Shown here: piece after piece, positions 11,102-21,384 of the stretch
Position numbering within the stretch: the stretch's first letter is position 1
How the letters are laid out: each line of letters opens with the position of its first letter
Source of the DNA: Rhizophagus sp. LPA8_4_AMF
Lineage: Eukaryota > Glomeromycota > Glomeromycetes > Glomerales > Glomeraceae
Length of the DNA stretch: 33,290 nt
Direction of reading: 5' to 3'
Assembly: GCA_021464525.1 (NCBI GenBank)
Contig: JADRCO010000460.1
Coordinates: forward strand, 1 to 33,290
The notes under the pieces: generated by a model
Seen by the model: only the letters and a program-made list of their open reading frames with translations
Database searches by the model: none
Told to the model about the DNA's origin: nothing
Translations under genes and position numbers: made by a program

Positions 11102-11934
11102 AAAAATTAACAAAAAAAAAACAATTTATTTATACAAGAGAACTTTAATTTAATTAAAATAGAAAAAATCAGATTTTTTTAATACATTTATAGAAACCTT
11201 CTTTATATTCTAATTTAACAATATACTACAAAAATTTATTTGCAAGTAAAAAAATTTTTCTTTTTATACATAGTTTTAAGAGTGTTATATATATTTTGTC
11301 TCAAAATTAGGAAATTTCTGTCGGCATCGACATTCTCATTTTAGAACGTATTTTTTTTATAATACCTTTGATTTAAACAAAAAAAACCATGACTTTGTGT
11401 ATCTTTGTATTTATTTGTAATTTGAATGAATATGCTTAGAAATTTTTTCTTTATACTGTCTGCTCTTCCTGAAAAATTTGAAAATTTGTTAATTATTTTG
11501 TATAAATCATTTATTGGTGTAAACGACTCGGAAATTTCTTTGTGAAATTTGTATGGTATCCGGAGTATAAATTGGAAAATAATCTTTTTGTCACAAACAG
11601 ATCTTGTGCCCTTCTCTTGAACAAACAGTATAGTATCCCAAATTTGTATTATACTCGGATATCTTGTTCGTATAATAAATTTGTCATATTATATATAATC
11701 CTCGACTTCCTTTGACGCAAATATTACCTTCGTGGCCCTCTTCGTGTTACTTTCTTGACCTGCACATTCATGTTACATATAGGGTAATTTTTGCACCTTT
11801 CTTTTGACTGGTCGTTAGTCGTCGATCATTTGATAACGCGTTTTAGATTGACTGTTGTACAAAACGTGTCATAATTCGAGACGTAGATTCACGCTTAATA
11901 TAAATTTATGTAACTTCTCTCCTCTCATATGTAA
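11102..11934. other. Intergenic region between chitin synthase and ALG7
   Basis: The first part is the 3' flank of the chitin synthase and the last part the ALG7 promoter. An ACGCGT box within ATAACGCGTTTTA lies at 11834-11846, about 95 bp before the ALG7 ATG. I see no gene or repeat of note. Confidence 0.6.
11836..11841. promoter_or_regulatory. ACGCGT box upstream of ALG7
   Basis: The hexamer sits in the same 13-bp context as the one before the chitin synthase. In budding yeast ALG7 is an early, cell-cycle-linked gene, which makes an MBF-type site plausible. This is inference from sequence only. Confidence 0.4.
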
Positions 11935-13502
11935 ATGTTCATTACAACGCTCATATTTCTTTTTGCACTAACAATAATATATAATACAGCCCATGATCCA
12001 TTATCAGTTTCCATAGGATTCTCTATAATAGGAGGTTTAATAACATGGAAACTTGTTTCAGAATTCAGAGAGCGCTTCATAAAAGCAAATTTAACAGGAA
12101 GGGACTTGGCTAAAGTCGGAAAACCGGTAATGTAGGTATATATATTTCAAAATAGTTCTTAGTTTGCAAAGACAAGATTTAACCATTGTTTTATTTATTA
12201 AAGTCCTGAAAGTATGGGAGTTGTATGTGCAACGGTATATCTTATGTGTATGTTTTTCTTTATACCATTTCCGTTCATGGAGTGGTTTACGGGTAAAGGT
12301 ATAATTTCGCGAAGTGAAGAGTTCCACGCGCCAACATTCCCGCATCATAAAGTATGTATTTTAATTTCTTTTACCGTGATGAGTGTTATTAACATATATT
12401 TTGATTTAGCTGGGCGAATTTTTGGCAGCAATGCTATCTCTTCAATCGATGACTTTCCTTGGGTTCGCCGATGATATTTTTGATATCAAGTGGAGACATA
12501 AATTGTTTCTTCCAGCTATCGCTTCGATACCCATATTGATGGTTTATTATGTGAATTGTGGTGTAACACACATAGTGGTACCGATACCTCTGCGCTTTAT
12601 ATTTGGACGAATTATAGATTTAGGTGAGAAGTTTTTCAAATTCGCTCTTGCAATATTAAACTTGATTTGCTTCTAATTACACTTTTTTTTTAGGTTTTTT
12701 ATATTATGTATACATGGGCATGATGGCAATATTTTGTACAAACTCTATTAATATTCTCGCTGGAATAAATGGAGTGGAGATAGGTCAATCCTTGGTAATT
12801 GCGTGTTCTATAGCTATCAATGACTTTCTTTTCTTGAATGGTACTGATCCAGCCGTGGAGGCACACCTATTCTCCCTGTATTTTATGTTGCCGTTTATTG
12901 GGGTTTCATTTGGTCTTATAATTCATAATTGGTATCCTTCACGTGTCTTTGTTGGTGACACGTACTGTTATTTCGCTGGAATGACTTTTGCTGTAGTTGG
13001 AATTCTTTCTCATTTTAGTAAAACTGTCCTTTTATTCTTTATTCCGCAAATTTTCAATTTTATATACTCTTGTCCACAATTATTTAGACTGATAGATTGT
13101 CCACGGCATCGATTGCCTAGGTATATATTTGTTTATTAATGTAAAAAAGTTAATTTTTGAAATGACTCTAATACCTTTTTTTTTAATAAATAAACGTGCT
13201 AAAGGTTCAATCCGTCGAAGCGCAAGTTAGAATATAGTAAGGTTAAAATACAAAAGCCCTTAAAAAAATCAGCTCTTTCTGTACTCAAAATATTTAGGTT
13301 ATTAGGTCTTGCCAAAATAAATGATGGAGAAAATAGCATTGAAGTTAATAATTTTACATTAATGAATTTATTATTGTTAAAATTTGGTCCTTTACATGAG
13401 CGGACATTAGCTATTCTTGTCGTGGTTGTACAAATCCTAGCAAGTTGTTTATCATTTATTATAAGATACCGCTTGGTACATTTCTTTTATGAAGTTTTAT
13501 AG
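11935..13502 (+). CDS. ALG7: UDP-GlcNAc:dolichyl-phosphate GlcNAc-1-phosphate transferase
   Basis: Makes GlcNAc-PP-dolichol, the first committed step of N-glycan precursor synthesis, in the ER membrane; it is the target of tunicamycin. Five exons: 11935-12131, 12204-12351, 12410-12623, 12694-13120 and 13205-13502, giving 427 aa. The first junction restores KPVIPESMG, a conserved family stretch. Further signatures are [15 protein letters not shown] (catalytic aspartates), [17 protein letters not shown] (nucleotide and metal-binding loop), [12 protein letters not shown] and [11 protein letters not shown]. The chain is mostly membrane helices, as in DPAGT1. The last exon ends in a hydrophobic helix followed by a short tail. 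The gene converges on DAD4, with 103 bp between stop codons. Confidence 0.95.
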
Positions 13503-13514
13503 TAAATTTATTGT

Positions 13515-13558
13515 AATTAGACTTAATTAGACTTAAAATTAGACAAATTAGACTTAAA
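13515..13558 (+). repeat. Short direct repeats of ATTAGAC between convergent genes
   Basis: ATTAGAC occurs four times, at 13516, 13526, 13538 and 13547, mostly as AATTAGACTTAA with slightly varying spacing. The array fills much of the 103-bp gap between the ALG7 and DAD4 stop codons, so it lies in both 3' regions. It looks like local slippage; no function is evident. Confidence 0.7.
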
Positions 13559-13605
13559 ATTTTATTTTTAACATAACAATTGCATAACGCACATCGCACA
13601 TTTAT

Positions 13606-14012
13606 TCATTTTGGATCCGCCAATTTTTGAATATTTTCAAGATTAAAAGTAACATTTCTGTTGTAATTTGACCAGAATTGGGAAAGAATCACAACGTCTC
13701 GGTTGTATTCATTAATTTCCTACATTAATTTCTACATTATTAATAAAATTAATTATTTGCAAGAAATATTATGTAAAAATTTATGGCATACTTGGATACG
13801 GTTATTCATATCTTCCAATGCGTCATTGAGTTTTTTCTTTTCAAATAAAAAAACAGTAATATTAATGAAAAAACTATCGACACGTAATGTGTGACATTAA
13901 TATATATATACACACTTACAACATTATTAACTATTCTACCTAATAACATTCTTTGTTGTTCTTCGTGAGGGTTTTCTATATTTTCAATTCCTCCCATTTT
14001 GTTGGTTGCCAT
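13606..14012 (-). CDS. DAD4: DASH/DAM kinetochore complex subunit Dad4
   Basis: A part of the ring-forming DASH complex that couples kinetochores to spindle microtubules in fungi. Three short exons, 13920-14012, 13792-13836 and 13606-13719, are joined across introns of 83 and 72 bp, all phase 0, giving 83 aa. After a 10-residue head (MATNKMGGIE) comes NIENPHEEQQRMLLGRIVNN, then VKKLNDALEDMNNRIQ and EINEYNRDVVILSQFWSNY, ending TFNLENIQKLADPK. This aligns without gaps to my memory of yeast Dad4 (MENPHE...RI..N...LN...IN.RN......NY...VQFNL). For the second intron, the acceptor at 13720 is chosen over a nearer TAG at 13732 because it keeps the alignment ungapped. The gene is head-to-head with the INTS4 homologue. 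Confidence 0.92.
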
Positions 14013-14368
14013 TTCTTTTTCTTGGTAGGTTTAATAATTAAGTTTGGACGCGTTGAAGATTTTCGATCTAGTTACTTTTTTTGTAGCACAGAAGTTTGTA
14101 ATGATGCAATAACTGCGCCACAAGTACTTATGGTCAAAGATAGGTGATACAGGTCCAAGAAGGTGTCAATTATACATTTGGTACGACTCGAGTGCTACAT
14201 AATGACCACTTCTAAGCCACCAAATTTTAAATATAAATAGGCGGAAAAAATGCCCGTTTGTTAGTTTTTTGTTTCAAAGATATCGGGAAGGGAATTTATT
14301 TTGGTGCCCGACGTCGATCAATTACGTTTTTTACTAACCTGCTTTGTCTTCTTCGACCTATTGAAATA
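14013..14368. promoter_or_regulatory. Divergent promoter region, DAD4 / INTS4 homologue
   Basis: 356 bp lie between two divergent start codons. ACGCGT lies at 14048-14053, only 36 bp upstream of the DAD4 ATG. The right part (14237-14368) stays open in the INTS4 reading frame without an in-frame ATG and is preceded by a possible acceptor (TAG at 14238-14240). Part of this stretch could therefore be an unrecognised 5' exon. Confidence 0.5.
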
Positions 14369-17300
14369 ATGAAGAGAACATATCATCCTACTCAGGATTT
14401 CCGTCAAAATATTATTCCTGCCAAGTAGGACCTTATGTAAAATTTTTTTTATTATTCGTATATTTTTAATTGCAATATTAACTTATGTAACTTTCTAATT
14501 AGAACACGAGCTTTTGAGTATGAAGCTGGTGACATTCCTTCAAGTGTACCCCATATTCAAAAATTCGAAGATTTAAATGAAGCCCTTGCAAATATTAAAG
14601 TTGAAAACACAACTTCCTCACGAGTAAAAGAAAAGTCAAATGTTCTAGACGCAAAAATGGATATCGATGAAATTTCTTCATTAGATGTACGTTGGTTTTT
14701 AATGACCAATTGTGATTTTTCGAGTTTTTCCTCATTATATTTTTTTTTTAGGTTAAAGGAGATGACATGATGAATATTGATTCTTTATCTAATCAACAGA
14801 CTATCCCACATGAGCACGAGGTTTGGCACTTTTATCGTAACTTTGTTGATTTATTTTCTTTTATAGATGTTTAATTTAAAATTTTTATAGCTTAACATGA
14901 ATGAATTATTTACCACGGAAGTCCGAAATAGAATTCATGTCAGTATATAATGATCTTTTATTCTAATTTTAATATTAAATTTGATATGATACTCACTGCA
15001 TAATTGTGTAACAGTCATTGCGTCGATTTACAAAATTGCTTCCATATATGGAAGATGCGAACAAGAAAACTTTATTTGATTATCTTAGAAAATTATTATA
15101 CAGTGAACAAGACAAAGATGTTAAGGTAATTAACAATTACTATCTTTTATTAATTTTTAAACTTTGTTACATGCTAAAAAAATTATTTAAAAAAAAAAAA
15201 AAGATTCTTGTAATAATACTCTTGGGTAAATTGGCACTTGATCCGATAATTAATTGTAGCATAGTACTTGAGGAATTTATGGATCAGGTATTTAATTTAA
15301 TAATGCTAATTAAGTTGTTTCTTCAGACCCGCGTTTATTTTTTTTTATATTAATTATAGATGCAATCAAATTCTACCGAATTGAAATGTAAAATATATGA
15401 TACTATTGTTAGAATTTTACAAGTACGTTGATTTATTCAAATATACTCCGCATTAAAACTGAAACTTGACTGAAATAAATTTTATTTTATTATTAAGCCG
15501 AAATTCGAAAGTGTACTACAAATGCCAAAGTTAAACACCATACTAAAGTTTCTGTGTGTAAAAGCAACTAATGAGCTGACCGATTCACATTACAGTATTA
15601 GATCATCTTGCATTAGTTTGCTTGCATCTTTAGCACCTATTATTATCCGTATTAAATCGATGCGAGGGCAAGCAAAATTTACCGAGCAAGAGTATCTGGA
15701 TGAGACGCAAATTCAAACTATAATTCGTGATTTTGGGAAAGATTCCGATCCACGTGTACGAAGTGTAAGATATCTTTATTATTTTAACTTTAAAAATTTC
15801 AATTTAGGTTTTTTTTGTAACTTTCGATTCCTTTAAAAATAGAATGCTCTCAAAGCGCTTCTTCAGCTCCATAATTGTGGTTATAAGCTTGATCTATCAT
15901 TGTATAACTTATGTGTTGCATGCTTGACAGATGACTATGAAGAAGTTCGAATAGAAGCTTTGAGTTTAATTTGGTAAATTTCTTCAAATAAGAGTGTTTT
16001 GTTGGGTCGCTATTGTTAATTAAAAAAATATAATCTTTAATCTTAGGGTTTTAAGTAGCATTTATCCTGAAAGAACGGTACAATTAGATGATAAAAGTAC
16101 ACAAATTTTTCGACTAATAGATGATGCATTTATTAAAATTTGTGATATGGTATGCGATGAATCTGTAAAGGTGCGAAGCAAGGTAAGATAAAATATCGGC
16201 AATAATCCAGTATAATTAAGCTAGAAGTTGGGGAATTAACATTCAGTATTGAAAATAACGGTTCTTTACAGAATTTGCTCAATCAAGTTGGGCTCTTATT
16301 TCAAACAGGCATGTAATATAATGGGAAGTTACAAACTCGTAGAAGACTCGATTCTATTATCGACGCTAAGCCAACAAGTTATATCACACGGAAAACCTCG
16401 TAAACCAATGTTTAAAAAAGTAAGTTTTTATTTCATTGATTTTGATATTGGACATATAGGATTAATTGATTTAATGAAAATCTTAATTATTGAAAATAAA
16501 GTCAAGGTATATTCCAAATCCCGAAGGTGATATTGATGTCGAATCAACAGAAGCTCGGCTTTTAAAATCGAGTGCGAATGGAGCGTTTATTCACGGATTG
16601 GAAGATGCCTTTCAAGATGTTCGCAATGCCGCAATAGGTAATTATAATCAATTTACGGTTTTTTTATTAATATTAAATTGTTAAAATTATTATCTTCTAT
16701 TAGATTCCATTTGTGAATTAAGTATGCACAATCAAAAATTTTCGAAAAGAGCTGTAGAATTCCTCGTAGGTAAATATTCGCGATAATAATACTATTTGAT
16801 ATAAGTTTGTCTGAAAAATATTTGCTAGACTAAATTATAAAATCATTAAATAGATATGTTCCAAGATGAAATTGATTTTGTACGACTGAATTCAATTACC
16901 AGTCTTCGTAAAATTGGAACACTTCAACCTATTGAATTAGACTCAGAATTGTTGCAGATTACACTTAGTGTACTTAATGATGCAGATCCTATTGTGCGAG
17001 AGTCAACACACGGAATGTTGGGGTAAATAAATTGTTGAAATATTATTTAATAAATTACGTTTACTAAATTTCTTTTTTTATCTTTTGAAGTGTTGCACGA
17101 ATTACTTCTCCAGAATTAATACCTTCATTCATTAAAGAATTATTGGCAAGTATGTCGCGGTATCCAGAAGATCAATTATCGATTTATCAATGTTTTCGTG
17201 AATTTGGTTCCGCTCATGGTGAATATATTGGTAAGGTTTATTTCGCACTTAATTATAATGAATATATTTCGTTTTATTTTGTCATTGTTGTAATTTCTCT

Positions 17301-19424
17301 TTAAACACATTGTAGAAAAGTTTATTCCTAAATTTTTCAAGATGGAATCAAGTTATATTTCTAAAGAAATTAATCAAAATGACCGTGGACGTATGTTAAA
17401 TATTATAGAACTATCATTGTAAATAATTATTTAGACTGTAAATAATTTATTTTTAAATGCTTTAGATATTGGAAATTTGATACTTGCATTTAACGCTTCG
17501 GTCTCAAATCCAAAGATATTATCGATCTTGCCAAAATATGCATTTAGGCATTATGAATATCTTAGAGACAAATATCCCAATTGTTTCCCAGAAGTAAAGG
17601 TATTTTATTTTATTTTATTTTATTTTTAAATCCAATTTCTTTATTTAATTCATTATTTTTGAGAAATACCCAAAATTTTTTACTCAGATCCCAGGCGATG
17701 CACCACGGCAAAGTATTCGGGTCAATGCAGATGGTAAGATTTATTTAAAAGCAATATGTATTATATATTTCTTATATACTATTTTGATAAAAAAACCCTT
17801 TTAATAGATAATACACAATCATTTATGAATCAAACTATAAAAATGGTGTTTTCAATGGGTAACTTTTTCAAAACTGGCGATTTCAAATCTGCACTGCGTA
17901 TTGCAAAAGTTTGTACAAAGTACGTAAATATACTGAATATTTATTTTGTCTCTTGTTTCCATAATGTAATTGCTTATTGATTATTATTCGTTTCTAGCAA
18001 CTTAAAGTACATATCACATGTACCATCACTTTCCGGTAGTGCGATATTTATTATTATGTATCTAGACTGTGTAAAAACTATAATACAGGTATATATACTT
18101 TAAATGGAATTTATTTATTTTAAATAATGCTTATGAGAGATGTTTATTAATTTTAGACGAAACAAAATTATTTGGAAGCGAGTTCTTTCACAATCGCGGC
18201 GGACACAGCAGCACGACTGTTATCATCCTCTTATATTATGGAATACAGGCTTATCGGACTTTCAGTTCCAACAAAAACTTTTGTCATTTACTTGAGAGTA
18301 CTTGCAAATATAGTGTGGATATTTGGTTGCTTGACAGAATCTAATAATGGGTTGGTTTATTAATTTTTTTTTATAGATTTTTTTTTTATCCGGCATAATT
18401 TAAATATTCATTTTTTATTAGTCAAGGATTATCATTTTTGAGTAAGAAAGGTCTTTTGAAATCCTTTATTAAGAGAGTTTCAGATTTACAAAGGTATTGC
18501 TTACATTTTTTTTATTTGCAGAATTATAATTACTGATTTTAATTTCTCTTTCTTTCTTTTTTTTTAGAAAAATTGAGCGTGAAAATTTCCTCTCAAAAAA
18601 CTTGACAAAGCTCCAAACAAAATTAAATAAAGCTAGTGTTTCTCCGACGATTGAAAACATGATGTCATTATTCGATTATATAATGGTGAATAAATTTTAT
18701 CATCCTAAACTTGTTAAAATTTTACATTTATTTATATTTTATATATTTTAACTTTAAATTATGATTTTAGGATTATAATCTCGTCGATATTGATTTAAGT
18801 GACGAAGTTAAAAGATCCGAGGCTACGATCGTTAAACCTATTTCGAATTTGGATCAACCGCTCGAATTTCAATCTGAGTTCCCTTCCACAATAAATATTG
18901 AAGCCGAGTTACGAAATATTGTAGACACAACTTCTGTAGCGATTCAAGTTAGTAAATTTTATAATAACCTTAAATTTAATTTACAATTTATTAACAAATT
19001 TATTGGTTTAGGTAATATTTCCTGATCAAACAATTGAACATTTTAGGCCACCATCGGCTGATTTTGTTATCGTTGAAATGGATAAATTACAGTTAAGAAC
19101 GCAAATTGATATTTCTCAACCTGCATGGACTGGTAATATTTGCCTTTAATTATGTATTATATAATTTAAATTAATATGCTTAATTTTATAATAATCTTAT
19201 GTCATTTTATCATTTTATTATAATTTTATGCAGAACCATGTTATATTCAGCTCAAGGTAGTTTGTGAATTTGAACCAGATATTCCGGAACTGGATCAACA
19301 TATAATGCGTCAAAGTGTTGATGGAAATATTTCTGGAAGTACTTCTGAAAATACGATAGATCTTTCAGAACCAGTCAAATATTACATATGGCCGAGAGAT
19401 TTGTTATCCAAACGAATACGCTAG
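14369..19424 (+). CDS. INTS4: Integrator complex subunit 4 homologue (INTS4)
   Basis: INTS4 is the HEAT-repeat scaffold of the Integrator cleavage module (with INTS9 and INTS11), which trims snRNA and other Pol II transcripts in the nucleus. I read 26 exons, all in frame, giving 1,033 aa: 14369-14424, 14503-14686, 14752-14820, 14891-14938, 15015-15125, 15204-15287, 15360-15422, 15498-15764, 15843-15973, 16047-16182, 16309-16419, 16502-16637, 16704-16769, 16854-17022, 17091-17230, 17316-17390, 17466-17599, 17688-17733, 17808-17919, 17998-18088, 18157-18350, 18422-18493, 18568-18685, 18771-18947, 19012-19132, 19234-19424. Landmarks shared with animal INTS4 are LTDDYEEVR..ALSLIW, LIDDAFIKICDMV, NGAFIHGLEDAFQDVR (about 446-461), EFLVDMFQDEIDFVRLNSI and FRHYEYLRDK (about 643-652). 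Exon 6 follows an unusual all-A acceptor tract. The 5' end is the least certain part. Confidence 0.88.
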
Positions 19425-21384
19425 TTGTTGTTTGAAAAAATTTGTCATAAAAGTTTATATTAAATTTTTTCTATAGGTGTTACTATATTCTAAATTGACA
19501 TCGACAGTATTATTTATTTTATATTTTTTATTTTAGTTACAAAAGGAAATTTTGTAAAATTATTTAACATATGCTTATAGATTTCTTATGTTTGTTATAA
19601 TTTTTTATTATTAAATCATTCATTATTTCCTGCGTTTTGAAATTTGTGTGAATGTTTATCAAATGAATAGTTTCCTAATACGTACATTAAGAAAATGATA
19701 TCTTGAGGAAAGGGTGTATATAGAATATAAAGCCAACTCTCTTTATAATCACATTGGAATCATAAGCCATTTCTGCAATTATAAAGAGGTGTGAACATAT
19801 ACAAAACAAAATTTGTAAACGAATACAGAAATATATAATAAAACGTATATAAGAGTTTATCATTTAATTTTTAATTTTAATGTTATTGTAATTTATTATA
19901 TCAAAAAGTAAATTTATTAAATTAGTAATTGTAGAAGAATGCAACATATATTGCCACTGATACATAATCTGATAACTGTTTTAATTTTTCTTGTATTTTT
20001 TACAACTGTGAATTGAATAGTAATAATTTTACCCTTTTATAATTATTTGAAGAAAAGTAATTTAATGAAAGACTATTTTAAATTTTACTAAATTATTTTC
20101 CATTTAACAATTATAAAAGGTAATTTTATATTTTTGAATATAATAAATGATGAATAATAAAAATTTCAATAATCTTATACAGAAAATACTTATTATAAAT
20201 TTTTGAAATTTACTTATTTTATAAGTATTTAAAAACTTTTAACATATAATCATATATATACCTGAACTATAATAAAATCTAATTCATTGAATTTATTAGT
20301 AAAAGAAAAATATAGAATAATAATAGTTTATTTTTCTAAAATCAATATTTATTAGAATAATATTTAAAGTAAATTGTTTTTAACATAAGAAATATTCAGA
20401 AAAATATAATTACTATATTTATCAATTAACAAAGCATACATATTTCTAGTATTCTGCCAAGTTACCATAAATTTGAGTTACATGATGATTTCCATGGATG
20501 AGATCTTTTCTATATAATTATTCTATAAAAATCAATATGCACAGAACCCACCATTATCAACTGGAGGAATCTTAAACAGAGTGTAAAGTGAACTGTGTGG
20601 CTAATTCAATAAACTAAAGATTAAACAATCTAAAGGAATTTCTTACTTGAAACACCAAAAACTTTCTATGATGTATACCACTTTAAAATATTGTTGAAGC
20701 AGTCTAACAACTACTGCACGTACTGTTTTTCCATCTTAACTATAAATATTGTTTCTGTTCAAAATGTTTCGTGACGTTCAAAGAAAAGTAAATTCCGTAG
20801 AAGTAACTTAATTGACGTATTAATGTCCCATTTTTGAAAGTTGTCAATCACGAAAAATTTCAAATATGGTTGATACAGTATCGACAAGGTTTACGCAATC
20901 AGATATTTCTAAAATTGCTAAAATTGCGGTTACGTATACCAGAATTCCATTACGTCACAATGCTAGTTCCTACCAATAAAGAATCCTCCAGATATAAGGC
21001 ATCTAGATGTTGTATGAAAAAGGATAAAGAACTATGATAATATTTGATAATATTTCATTAATAAATATTCTTTTATATATGATATCTAACAGAAATATTG
21101 CTAGAAAAAAATATACCTCTTCATTATAATCTAAATTCATTTATATTAATGGATCCTATTTCCTGTACTTCGGAAATATTAACCTGCATTTTTTTTCAAA
21201 GTCGGTACAACGTTGGCAAACCTAGTGATTATCATGCCCGGTACCGATGAAATACTCATTATAGTAATTGTTCAGCATGTTTACCCTACATAAATCGCGA
21301 CAGGTTAAAAAATCTGGAAAGAAGCGCGTTCAATTTCTAAGTACATTCAATTTCGCTGTAAATATACTCTGACAAGTATTGACG
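19425..21384. other. AT-rich intergenic region upstream of the deubiquitinase
   Basis: About 2 kb without a supported gene. It includes the 3' flank of the INTS4 homologue and the hairpin at 19739-19788. A 37-codon frame at 20866-20979 has a fairly balanced residue composition but no recognisable family and no supporting context. The last 200 bp should hold the promoter of the deubiquitinase. Confidence 0.6.
19739..19788. repeat. Hairpin with perfect 11-bp arms (MITE-like)
   Basis: CTCTTTATAAT (19739-19749) is exactly inverted as ATTATAAAGAG (19778-19788), with a 28-bp loop. Weaker pairing continues into the loop. It may be a tiny transposon-derived repeat, or an RNA hairpin in the INTS4 3' region. 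No target duplication was seen. Confidence 0.5.

Noticed and set aside
16272-16308. Alternative acceptor for INTS4 exon 11 at CAG 16269-16271
   Set aside because: It reads into a stop after about 14 codons; the acceptor at 16307-16308 keeps frame and matches the family.
20834-21037. Overlapping short frames (67 and 37 codons) in the gap before the deubiquitinase
   Set aside because: The longer one lacks an ATG and neither has a family match, partner exon or promoter signal. The 37-codon frame looks the more protein-like, but not enough to call.
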